From positions 2,253,672 through 2,317,671 of the forward strand of contig CANNDZ010000001.1 of assembly GCA_947503575.1 (NCBI GenBank): DNA of 64,000 nucleotides, given 5' to 3'. Of the stretch, positions 42,116-49,714 are shown in pieces. Position 1 is the first letter of the stretch. Each line of letters begins with the position of its first letter. This DNA is from an uncultured Kordiimonas sp. GTDB taxonomy: Bacteria; Pseudomonadota; Alphaproteobacteria; Sphingomonadales; Kordiimonadaceae. Position numbers and translations under genes: made by a program. The notes under the pieces are model-generated. The model had not been told where the DNA came from and did no database searches. It saw nothing but the letters and a program-made list of their open reading frames with translations.

Positions 42116-43699
42116 ATGAAACGCCTGATGGCACGTTTTGCAATCATCGGCGCACTCGCCGCTTTATTGGCACCTGCAGCACTGGCCCAGGATGGAAGCG
42201 GCACATTTGCCGAAGCCGTCAACAGTGTTATGGCACCCGTAAGCACATTTGTATCCGGCATCATCTTTTTCACGCTGCAGGATATTGTTAGCACCCTCCC
42301 TCCCATACCCTTTATCGTGTTATGGCTGTTGGGTGGCGGTATTTTCTTTAGCTTTTACATGGGCTTCCCCAATCTCAGGCGGTTTGGGCATTCCATCACC
42401 ATCGTCAAAGGTACCTATGATGACCCCGATGACCCCGGTGAAGTCACTCATTTTCAGGCGTTAACGGCTGCGGTCTCAGGCACAGTTGGACTTGGCAATA
42501 TCGCCGGTGTGGCGATTGCGATCTCGGTTGGTGGCCCCGGCGCCACCTTCTGGATGATACTGGCAGGCCTGTTTGGCATGACATCCAAGTTTGTGGAATG
42601 CACACTCGGCGTAAAATACCGTGAAATCGACGAACATGGCGTGGTTTCAGGTGGGCCAATGTACTATCTGTCCAAAGGCTTGGCTAACCAAGGCCTGCCG
42701 ACGCTGGGTAAAGTTCTGGCTGTTATCGCAGCCGTGTTCATCATCGGTGGCGCTTACGGTGCGGGCGCGATGTTCCAGGTCAATCAGTCGTCTATCCAGT
42801 TCACGAACGAGCTTGCGGCACTAACAGGCGGTGAAAACAGCCTGTTTTTTGAACGGCCCTGGCTGTTTGGTATCGTATTCGCGATGGCGGTGGGTTTGGT
42901 GATCATTGGTGGTATTCGCCAAATCACCCACGTAACCGAGTTTTTGGTGCCGATTATGGCAATCACTTATGTTACCGCGTCACTGTTTGTGATTTTTGGT
43001 AATTTCAGCGAAGTGCCCGCAGCTTTTGGTCAAATTTTTGCTGGGGCCTTTACAGGCGAAGGTGTGACTGGCGGCATTATTGGTGTTTTGATCCAGGGCT
43101 TAAGGCGCGCGACATTTTCTAATGAAGCAGGCCTTGGTTCTGCTTCAATCGCGCACTCTGCAGCAAAAACCAAAGAACCGGTTTCTGAAGGCCTCGTCGC
43201 GCTTCTTGAGCCGTTCATTGACACAGTGGTTATCTGCACGATTACAGCCCTTGTAATTATCCTGACTGGGTCAGTTGATCCGTCTGCCTCCGGGACTTTG
43301 GCTGGCATTGCCTTAACATCAAAAGCGTTTGCAACGGTGATCGACTGGTTCCCTTACATCCTGACGGTTGCGGTTGTTATGTTTGCGTTCTCAACATCCA
43401 TCACCTGGTTTTATTACGGTCAGCGCTCTTTTCTGTGGTTGTTCGGCAACAACAAAAACGCCGACTTCGCCTTCAAAGTGTCTTATTTGCTGGTACTGAT
43501 TATCGGGTCAGCCATGTCACTGGCGCCAGTTATGGATATGGCGGATGCATTGCTGCTCGCCATTGGCTTCCCGAATATTCTTGGCCTGTTCCTGCTGCGT
43601 AAAGAAGTTAAAGGCATGCTTGATGACTATTTCGCGCGGATCAAGTCTGGCGAAATCAAACCCTATGCCGAAAAACAAAAGGAAACTGGCAACGCCTAA
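42116..43699 (+). CDS. Sodium:alanine symporter family (AGCS) transporter
   Basis: A 527-residue Na+-coupled amino acid carrier. A cleavable-looking signal (ALLAPAALA) precedes about 11 membrane helices. Signature AGCS segments are FQALTAAVSGTVGLGNIAGVAIAISVGGPGATFWMILAGLFGM, VSGGPMYYLSKGL, and GLRRATFSNEAGLGSASIAHSAAKTKEP. The family prefers alanine or glycine. The leader-like N-terminus before the first helix is common in alphaproteobacterial members. It is monocistronic as far as seen. Confidence 0.93.
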   Translation: MKRLMARFAIIGALAALLAPAALAQDGSGTFAEAVNSVMAPVSTFVSGIIFFTLQDIVSTLPPIPFIVLWLLGGGIFFSFYMGFPNLRRFGHSITIVKGTYDDPDDPGEVTHFQALTAAVSGTVGLGNIAGVAIAISVGGPGATFWMILAGLFGMTSKFVECTLGVKYREIDEHGVVSGGPMYYLSKGLANQGLPTLGKVLAVIAAVFIIGGAYGAGAMFQVNQSSIQFTNELAALTGGENSLFFERPWLFGIVFAMAVGLVIIGGIRQITHVTEFLVPIMAITYVTASLFVIFGNFSEVPAAFGQIFAGAFTGEGVTGGIIGVLIQGLRRATFSNEAGLGSASIAHSAAKTKEPVSEGLVALLEPFIDTVVICTITALVIILTGSVDPSASGTLAGIALTSKAFATVIDWFPYILTVAVVMFAFSTSITWFYYGQRSFLWLFGNNKNADFAFKVSYLLVLIIGSAMSLAPVMDMADALLLAIGFPNILGLFLLRKEVKGMLDDYFARIKSGEIKPYAEKQKETGNA

Positions 43700-43818
43700 A
43701 ACTGCGACCGTTTGTATGATCGACCAGGCGAAGGTTGGTCCTTATGTTCAGCATGGGTTCAGACGCATAGACCCAAAGTGACGCCATTGGCGTGGTTGGT
43801 TCATACATGGAGTAATTG

Positions 43819-44250
43819 ATGAAGTTTTCTGTTAAAATCCCAGCGTTCGTGGCCATAGTATCGGCTTCGGTTTTGCTTGGTATGCCTGCAGCGAATGCAG
43901 ATGCGGCGGATACCAGCATTTCTGCTGGAGGCGATGTAACAAAAGGTAAACGTCTGTTTAACCGGTGCAAAGCGTGTCACAACTTAACGGCTACAGCGCG
44001 CCGCAGAATTGGCCCGAACCTTGATAGCCTGTTTGGTCGCGAAGCGGGTTCCCGTGAGGGATTTAAATATTCGCAGGCGATGAAGGAAGCCGATTTTGTA
44101 TGGACGGAGCAAAATCTGGATGAATGGTTGGCGCAGCCACGCACATTTTTACCCGGTAATAAAATGGCTTTTGCTGGTTTGCGCAATGATCAGGACCGTA
44201 AAGACCTGATGGCATATTTGCGCGAAGCGACCGTTGAAGCCCCTGAGTAA
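43819..44250 (+). CDS. Periplasmic cytochrome c (class I)
   Basis: A 143-residue secreted c-type cytochrome. Signal peptide near residues 5-29 (ending AANADAA), heme-binding CKACH at 50-54, and the distal Met ligand in LPGNKMAFAGL. The layout GKRLFNRCKACH ... GPNLDSLFGREAGS ... LMAYLREAT matches cytochrome c2/c550-type electron carriers. ATG 43819 with GGAG upstream is preferred to a TTG one codon earlier. MlaC follows. Confidence 0.92.
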   Translation: MKFSVKIPAFVAIVSASVLLGMPAANADAADTSISAGGDVTKGKRLFNRCKACHNLTATARRRIGPNLDSLFGREAGSREGFKYSQAMKEADFVWTEQNLDEWLAQPRTFLPGNKMAFAGLRNDQDRKDLMAYLREATVEAPE

Positions 44251-44321
44251 GAACTTAAGTAAACAGCCACCGAATAAGAAACGAATAAAGCTAGAAACAC
44301 GAGAGCGCATAGAGGACGACA

Positions 44322-44933
44322 ATGAGACATATAAAGAAATTCCTGGCAATTATCTGGTTGGTAGCTCTTCCCGCGACCGCGCAGGACAAAGCCGTTGACG
44401 ATACCCGTGGTGCGATCGAGTTTGTGGAAGGCTTGGCCAGCGAAACAATCGCTGTTTGGAGCGACAGCAAGCTGACTGAAGAAGAACGCACAGCAGCGTT
44501 TCGCGCAATTTTTGAAGATGCAACAGACATCAATTTGCTGGCACGTGGTATGCTAGGCCGCCATTTCAGAACAGCAACGCGGGAGCAACGTGAGCGTTAC
44601 ATGCAGGCCATGAGCGACTATATTGTTGCCGAATTTGACAAACGCATGACTCAGGTCGGTTTCCGGGAATTGAAAGTTATCGGGACCAAGCCGGCTTCCG
44701 GCAAGGCGGGGCATGTTTTTGTGCGGACCGAGGTACAACGAGATCAAGGCCAACCAATTCTTGCAGATTGGCGCATTCGCAAGAAAGCGGGTGAATTTCA
44801 GATCGTCAATCTTGAGTTTGAAGGCATCAACCTAATGATCACAAACCGGGACGTATTTTCAGCGAAAGTAAAAGATGTTGGTGTGGACGGTCTTATTGTC
44901 TGGCTGAAAGATCAATCTGAGAGCGCAGAATAG
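44322..44933 (+). CDS. MlaC/Ttg2D-type phospholipid-binding protein
   Basis: A 203-residue exported protein related to MlaC, the periplasmic shuttle of the Mla lipid-asymmetry pathway. Signal peptide near residues 5-20 (LAIIWLVALPATA). Family pattern is FRAIFEDATDINLLARGMLGRHFRTATREQRERYMQAMSDYIV and YRTEV..DQGQPILADWRIRK-like block. The other mla genes are not in the window, so this is an isolated copy. Confidence 0.83.
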   Translation: MRHIKKFLAIIWLVALPATAQDKAVDDTRGAIEFVEGLASETIAVWSDSKLTEEERTAAFRAIFEDATDINLLARGMLGRHFRTATREQRERYMQAMSDYIVAEFDKRMTQVGFRELKVIGTKPASGKAGHVFVRTEVQRDQGQPILADWRIRKKAGEFQIVNLEFEGINLMITNRDVFSAKVKDVGVDGLIVWLKDQSESAE

Positions 44934-44984
44934 CACGTAAAATAACTGTGCTCAGGCATACACCGCACTCCAGCCTCGTCGGTT

Positions 44985-45518
44985 CTAAACAACTTCCAGG
45001 GTGCATTCCAGACGCAGGCTCCCGGCCGTATTAAATAGTGCCGACTCCAGCGCTTGCACCCTGTCTTCTGGGGCCCAAATGGCAAATCGAGTGCGATAAT
45101 GCGCCTGCCCTGCTTCATCCACATTGCGCTTGCTGCTCATGCGGACCACATTGGCACCGTATTCCACCAACACTTCGCTGATACGGGCAATAAGACCGGG
45201 GCGGTCACCGCCCGTTATTTCCACAACATGTGAAATTGTTGCTGTTTCCCCGCGTGTCGTCTCGAAGGCAAAAGGCGCAACAGCAATGCGGGCGCCCGCC
45301 AATGTTTGCAAATTCGCCAAACCATTTGAAATCTCATCCGGTGTGTCCCCTGATGTGAAGGTCGCAACAGCAGAAAACTCAAATCCGCCGCCCAAAACAG
45401 CATATGAACTGTCAGCGATATTTGCACCAACATCAAAAAGGTAACTTGTCACCTCAGAAATCACACCGACCTGATCTTTGCCAACAATCGAAACCAAAAA
45501 ATTCTCTGACGCAGTCAT
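44985..45518 (-). CDS. Tandem ACT domain protein, GcvR-like
   Basis: A 177-residue protein with two ACT domains (near residues 5-80 and 95-170): SIVGKDQVGVISEVTSYLFDVGANIADSS and EITGGDRPGLIARISEVLVEYGANVVRMSS. Two-ACT proteins of this size resemble GcvR, which senses glycine and modulates the glycine cleavage system in enterobacteria. The ligand is not determined. It is convergent with the MlaC-like gene. Confidence 0.78.
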   Translation of the reverse strand: MTASENFLVSIVGKDQVGVISEVTSYLFDVGANIADSSYAVLGGGFEFSAVATFTSGDTPDEISNGLANLQTLAGARIAVAPFAFETTRGETATISHVVEITGGDRPGLIARISEVLVEYGANVVRMSSKRNVDEAGQAHYRTRFAIWAPEDRVQALESALFNTAGSLRLECTLEVV

Positions 45519-45658
45519 ATACCGAAAAATCCTCTACAGAACGGCAAAAAAAGGTGGAGTTTTGTGCCGCATTTGATACACAGGCGCCGTCTAACCAACG
45601 TCATCAGCGCTCTTGGCAGGTAAAAGTATCTACCATTTACTGAATAGGGAACAATACA

Positions 45659-45880
45659 ATGGCCGACAAGCAACTTCTTCATCTTGTGTTTGGTGGGCAG
45701 GTCACAGACCCGCAGTCTCTTGAATTCAAAGATCCATCAAAGGTCGATATTGTCGGGATTTATGGCAGCTATGCAGAAGCAGAAAACGCCTGGCGTAGTG
45801 TGAGCCAGGCCAATGTTGATGATGCGTTGACCAAGTATGTTGTCGTTCACCTGCATCGCATGCTGGAGCCAGATGCCTAA
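45659..45880 (+). CDS. DUF4170 family small protein
   Basis: A 73-residue protein with the DUF4170 pattern LHLVFGGQVTDPQSLEF, DIVGIYGSYAEAENAWR and YVVVHLHRMLEP. It is found widely in alphaproteobacteria; function unknown. AATAGGGAACAAT precedes the ATG. Stand-alone gene. Confidence 0.85.
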   Translation: MADKQLLHLVFGGQVTDPQSLEFKDPSKVDIVGIYGSYAEAENAWRSVSQANVDDALTKYVVVHLHRMLEPDA

Positions 45881-45906
45881 GCAGGTTTGGTTGCTAAAAA
45901 CGTGCG

Positions 45907-46101
45907 TTAGTGTTCAGCCACAGAAGCTGATGTTGAAAAGTAGCTGTTAATGCCAGCGCTGATGGCTGTGCCGTCGGTGTCATAGGCCCCTATCTTGCCT
46001 TCCAGAACACGTTTGGCTTCAATGGGGTCTGTCAAATCCAGCCGCGAGAGTTCCAGGTTTACCAGCCGCTTCAGGCCTTCATGGTTTATTGATTCGGTCA
46101 T
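45907..46101 (-). CDS. Small hypothetical protein
   Basis: A 64-residue product that I do not recognise: charged helix at the start (LKRLVNLELSRLDLTDPIEAKRVLEG) and a short Ser-rich tail. GGAATAAG stands before the ATG. It might be a real small conserved protein or a chance frame; the amino acid composition is ordinary. Convergent with the DUF4170 gene. Confidence 0.5.
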   Translation of the reverse strand: MTESINHEGLKRLVNLELSRLDLTDPIEAKRVLEGKIGAYDTDGTAISAGINSYFSTSASVAEH

Positions 46102-46347
46102 TTTTCTTATTCCAATTACATCTTTTTATTCTTTCTTGTATGGCATCCAAATTCGTCAATTCGGTTGCTAATTCATGACGCTTTTAAGAAAAAATAGGAA
46201 TACAGTTCAAATTCTCAAACCACGTCACAGAGCTGAAAGGCGCACCCTGCAGGCATTTTCAGCGCACAAAAGCGCGGCAACATACTGATGATGGATTGCC
46301 ATGTGACTTGGACAAAAGGGCTGGAAACACGATGTTGCGAGCAACAA

Positions 46348-46376
46348 TTGACAAACTAATCGTGCGTTATTATCTC
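46348..46376 (+). promoter_or_regulatory. Possible promoter of hspQ
   Basis: TTGACA (46348-46353) is followed after 17 bases by TATCTC (46371-46376), a fair housekeeping-type pair, and hspQ starts 23 bases after it. A heat-shock sigma factor may also act here, but its signature is not clear. Confidence 0.4.
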
Positions 46377-46398
46377 ACCTCGTGGTAAGGAGTAACCC

Positions 46399-46743
46399 AT
46401 GAACCATAACGCTACAGTATCAAAGTCACCAATGTTCAATATTGGGCAGGTTGTACGCCATCGGTATTTCCCGTTTCGCGGGGTGATTTTTGACGTAGAC
46501 CCTGAATTTGCCAATTCTGAAGAATGGTGGGAAAGCATCCCGGCAGAAATTCGCCCGGAAAAAGAGCAGCCCTATTACCACCTGTTCGCTGAAAACGAAG
46601 AATCAAGCTATGAAGCTTATGTCTCGCAACAAAATCTGGTTCCTGATGTGACCGATGAACCGATTAATCATCCGGACGTGGAAGAGTTGTTTTGTGACTT
46701 GAAAAACGGTCGTTATCAACTGAAAGCGTTTCCCAAGCACTAA
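46399..46743 (+). CDS. hspQ: HspQ heat shock protein
   Basis: A 114-residue protein of the HspQ/YccV family, which in enterobacteria is heat-induced, helps degrade denatured DnaA and enhances Lon substrate turnover. The core FNIGQVVRHRYFPFRGVIFDVDPEFANSEEWW and YYHLFAENEESSYEAYVSQQNLV is intact. TAAGGAG precedes the ATG. A strong terminator follows. Confidence 0.92.
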   Translation: MNHNATVSKSPMFNIGQVVRHRYFPFRGVIFDVDPEFANSEEWWESIPAEIRPEKEQPYYHLFAENEESSYEAYVSQQNLVPDVTDEPINHPDVEELFCDLKNGRYQLKAFPKH

Positions 46744-46782
46744 ACACACTGTTTGCCTTGATGAATTCAGGCGTTTAACCAC

Positions 46783-46811
46783 AAAAAAAGCGTCCGAAAG
46801 GACGCTTTTTT
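46783..46811. terminator. Bidirectional terminator after hspQ
   Basis: A-rich arm, GCGTCC-GAAA-GGACGC, then T6; on either strand the stem is followed by a T run, so it serves both hspQ and the convergent gene at 46832. Confidence 0.92.
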
Positions 46812-46831
46812 GCTAACAGCACTATGAAGCG

Positions 46832-46948
46832 TTATGCGACAAAAATTGCCATAAACGCCAACACTGCGGCAATCGCAATTGCAGACCGCACGCTGTATCT
46901 GATGAATGCGCTGTAAGTACCTTTTTGTTCTTCAATTTCCATAGACAT
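46832..46948 (-). CDS. aa3-type cytochrome c oxidase subunit IV-like peptide
   Basis: A 38-residue membrane peptide, MSMEIEEQKGTYSAFIRYSV then a hydrophobic helix AIAIAAVLAFMAIFVA. The pattern (acidic start, Q-x-T-Y-x-x-F, one helix ending near MAIF) resembles the alphaproteobacterial subunit IV of aa3 oxidases. AAAGGAA precedes the ATG and the terminator at 46783-46811 lies just past the stop. No other oxidase gene is nearby, which makes it an orphan copy if the identification holds. Confidence 0.5.
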   Translation of the reverse strand: MSMEIEEQKGTYSAFIRYSVRSAIAIAAVLAFMAIFVA

Positions 46949-47053
46949 GGCGAACTGTTCCTTTGCTCGTCAGCGAGGCTGGTTTGAATTTCGCTTTCTA
47001 TAGCGCAACGTCTGCCCGTCGCCAAGACGAAATCTGGCAGAAAGCAGCCTTTT

Positions 47054-48037
47054 TCAATCACGCGTTGACAGACAGTCCTGCAACAATGCTGGCGCAATAT
47101 TACCACCGGAAATAATACAAACCGTGTTTTTGCCCGCTGTTTCCACTTTTCCTGCCAATACCGCAGCCAGCGCCGCGGCTCCGCCCGGTTCAGCCACAAG
47201 TTTCATATGTCGTGCAGCAAACGCAACTGCCTCGCAGGCCTCATTATCGGATATTGTTACTCCTTTAACTTGGTTTTCCTGCAATACCGGGAATGTCAGC
47301 GGACCGGGGCTTGGAGTCAGCAACGCATCACAAATTGAACGCGCAGCAAAATCCACCGTTTGTATTGTGTTGGTTTCCAGGGATCGCTTTACGTCGTCAA
47401 AGGCGGCAGGTTCCACGACATACCCCTGCATGTCTGGAAATATTTCCCCGTACACTGTGAAGGAGCCAGAGGCCAACCCGCCACCGCCGCAACACACAAG
47501 CGCTTGATCCGGTGTTATACCCATGTTGGCAAGGTCATCTGCGACTTCCAGCGCCGACGTACCCTGCCCGGCCATAATGAAGGGGTCATTGTAAGGCGGC
47601 ACAACAATAACCCCGCTGTCACCGGCGACGCGGCGCGCAACCTCTTCGCGGTCTTCATTGTACCGGTCATACAAAATCACTTTTGCGCCATAACCACGCG
47701 TCGCTTCAAGTTTCAGAGTGGGAGCGTCTTCTGGCATCACAATCGTGGCAGCAATGCCCAAAATCTGGGCCGCACGGGCAACACCCTGCGCATGATTGCC
47801 GCTGGAAAAAGCCAGAACGCCGCACTCTTTTTCTTCATCGTTCAACCGTGACAGACGGTTATAGGCCCCGCGAAACTTGAAAGAACCAGTATGCTGCAAG
47901 CATTCCGGCTTTATAAAAACGCGGCCGCCGGCAATTTGATTCAGTTTTATATTTTCGATAAGCGGCGTACGTGCTGCAACGCCTTGTATCTGCTTTGCGG
48001 CAGAGCGAACATCATCAATTGAAATTGCCAGGCTCAC
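47054..48037 (-). CDS. Serine/threonine dehydratase (PLP fold type II)
   Basis: A 327-residue enzyme predicted to deaminate threonine or serine to 2-oxobutyrate or pyruvate; serine racemase is an alternative. The Schiff-base lysine lies in LQHTGSFKFRGAYN (near residue 49), with AFSSGNHAQGVA and the phosphate-binding CCGGGGLASG. It has no regulatory C-terminal domain, as in catabolic or short forms. I start it at GTG 48037, overlapping the upstream gene by four bases with GGAG before it; a longer reading to 48088 would overlap more. Confidence 0.88.
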   Translation of the reverse strand: MSLAISIDDVRSAAKQIQGVAARTPLIENIKLNQIAGGRVFIKPECLQHTGSFKFRGAYNRLSRLNDEEKECGVLAFSSGNHAQGVARAAQILGIAATIVMPEDAPTLKLEATRGYGAKVILYDRYNEDREEVARRVAGDSGVIVVPPYNDPFIMAGQGTSALEVADDLANMGITPDQALVCCGGGGLASGSFTVYGEIFPDMQGYVVEPAAFDDVKRSLETNTIQTVDFAARSICDALLTPSPGPLTFPVLQENQVKGVTISDNEACEAVAFAARHMKLVAEPGGAAALAAVLAGKVETAGKNTVCIISGGNIAPALLQDCLSTRD

Positions 48038-48288
48038 TGTGTTTTGCTCCGTTTTTGCGCTTGTCGCTTTTTTCGATCTTGCCACCACCGGCCCAGTTTT
48101 ACCTCAGCCTTACGGCGCTGTTTTCTGATAAAGGGAAAATCAACCGACAGAATAATAAACCCAAGCGGGATCATCCAGAACCCTAATACTGGTAAAAAAC
48201 CGAGGATACCGCCGATAACTAGCAGAATACCAACGACAAACCGCCCGAGGCGTCCCTCAGGCATAATCTTTTTTGCTGTTTGCCTCAC
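48034..48288 (-). CDS. Small two-helix membrane protein
   Basis: An 84-residue inner-membrane protein: a cluster of basic residues, two helices near residues 15-32 and 35-52 (VVGILLVIGGILGFLPVLG, FWMIPLGFIILSVDF), and a strongly basic tail KKRQAQKRSK. The GFLPVLGFWMIPLGF hairpin resembles PGPGW-type transmembrane proteins. It is coupled (GTGA) to the dehydratase downstream; role unknown. Confidence 0.65.
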   Translation of the reverse strand: MRQTAKKIMPEGRLGRFVVGILLVIGGILGFLPVLGFWMIPLGFIILSVDFPFIRKQRRKAEVKLGRWWQDRKKRQAQKRSKTQ

Positions 48289-48316
48289 AAATGCTCCGCC
48301 GCACTATCAACTAAAC

Positions 48317-49642
48317 TCAGCCAATATCAGATATGGTCTTTTGCATGCGGTCTACAATCAGGTCTATGTCAGATTTTTGGCTGATGATCGGTGGCGCGAT
48401 AGCAATGTTGTCTGATGACAACCTGACCTTAAGTCCATTTTCAAAAGCGCGACCAAAAATCTGCGATGACCGGCTCATGGGCTTGTCATCTATGCGTTTG
48501 AAGGTTAACGCCGACATAAACCCTAAGTTTCGGACATCGGATATAACGTCTGACTCCGCAAGATGGTGCATCGCATCTTCAAAATAGCCTTCAAGCGCAC
48601 GGACATTTTCATAGGCGCCCAGTTCTGCATAAAGTGCCTGCGCCGCCTGAGCCGCAGCCACCGCCAGCGGATGCGCGGAATAGGTATAGCCGTGGAAAAA
48701 CTCCACGCCTTCACCGCCAGCTTCCATAAAGGTATCATAAATCTGGCTCTGCACTGCGACGGCCCCCATCGGCACTGTACCGTTGTTAAGCGCCTTGGCA
48801 GTCGTGATCAGGTCTGGTTCAACGCCAAAGCGTTCTGCCGCCGTTGCATAACCCAAACGGCCAAAGCCGGTGATAACTTCATCAAATATCAACAATATGC
48901 CGTGTTTGCGGGTGATATCGCGCAAACGTTCCAGATACCCAACAGGCGGCACATACACACCGTTTGACCCTGCCACCGGCTCAACAATCACCGCGGCAAC
49001 AGTTGACGGGTCATGCAGCGTTAAAATGCGTTCCAGCTGGTCGGCATAGTCCGCACCAACATCTGGCTGCCCCTTTGAGCGATGCATCCGTTCGTCATAG
49101 GGCAACGGCATATGGTCAACCCCCGGCAACATGGCACCGAAGAATTTACGGTTATTCACCATACCGCCCACGCTGATGCCGCCAAATCCAACGCCGTGGT
49201 ATCCGCCTTCCCGTCCAATAAGGCGCACACGTTGCCCTTCCCCGCGCAGGCGATGGTACGCAAGCGCTATTTTAAGCGCCGTTTCCACCGATTCAGAACC
49301 GCTGTTGGTATAAAAAATATGATTAAGGTCGCCCGGCATGGTGTCGGCCAGCGTGTTTGCAAGTTCAAATGCAGCCGGGTGTCCGTACCCAAACGACGTG
49401 GCATAATCCAGTTTCCCCGCCTGCTCCCGGATCGCCTCAACTATCTTCGGCTGGTTATGGCCAAGCGCGCAGCACCACAGGCCGGACGAACCGTCAAACA
49501 CCTGTCGACCATCGGTGGTGGTGTAAAATAGGCCATCCGCGCTTTGCAGCAGCCTTGGATTAGCCTTGAAGGCCTTGTTGGGCGTAAATGGCATCCAGTA
49601 AGCTGCCATATCATCGTTAATGCGCCGGATATCGTGGGCCAT
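48317..49642 (-). CDS. Class III PLP aminotransferase, probably putrescine or omega-amino acid:pyruvate
   Basis: A 441-residue class III transaminase. Family markers are YWMPFTPNKAFKANPRLL (common in omega-amino acid:pyruvate aminotransferases), YTNSGSESVETALKIA, GREGGYHGVGFGG, LIFDEVITGFGRLG and the Schiff-base lysine in LITTAKALNNG. Its neighbours are polyamine-catabolism genes, so it may deaminate putrescine or GABA; beta-alanine is another possible substrate. ATG 49642 is preferred over the GTG at 49654. Confidence 0.83.
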   Translation of the reverse strand: MAHDIRRINDDMAAYWMPFTPNKAFKANPRLLQSADGLFYTTTDGRQVFDGSSGLWCCALGHNQPKIVEAIREQAGKLDYATSFGYGHPAAFELANTLADTMPGDLNHIFYTNSGSESVETALKIALAYHRLRGEGQRVRLIGREGGYHGVGFGGISVGGMVNNRKFFGAMLPGVDHMPLPYDERMHRSKGQPDVGADYADQLERILTLHDPSTVAAVIVEPVAGSNGVYVPPVGYLERLRDITRKHGILLIFDEVITGFGRLGYATAAERFGVEPDLITTAKALNNGTVPMGAVAVQSQIYDTFMEAGGEGVEFFHGYTYSAHPLAVAAAQAAQALYAELGAYENVRALEGYFEDAMHHLAESDVISDVRNLGFMSALTFKRIDDKPMSRSSQIFGRAFENGLKVRLSSDNIAIAPPIISQKSDIDLIVDRMQKTISDIG

Positions 49643-49670
49643 CGCGTCCCTCACAGTTTTATACCGAATG

Positions 49671-49697
49671 AAAAAACCAGCCTACATCAGGCTGGTT
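49671..49697 (-). terminator. Terminator of the TonB-dependent receptor gene
   Basis: On the minus strand AACCAGCCT-GATGT-AGGCTGGTT is followed by a T run. It lies just past the receptor stop at 49715 and before the aminotransferase start. Confidence 0.85.
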
Positions 49698-49714
49698 CTT
49701 GAAGTACCCTAGAA

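Noticed and set aside
46822..47199. Leftward 125-residue frame around the oxidase peptide
   Set aside because: Trp/Cys/Arg-rich, overlaps the dehydratase end out of frame, and has no support.
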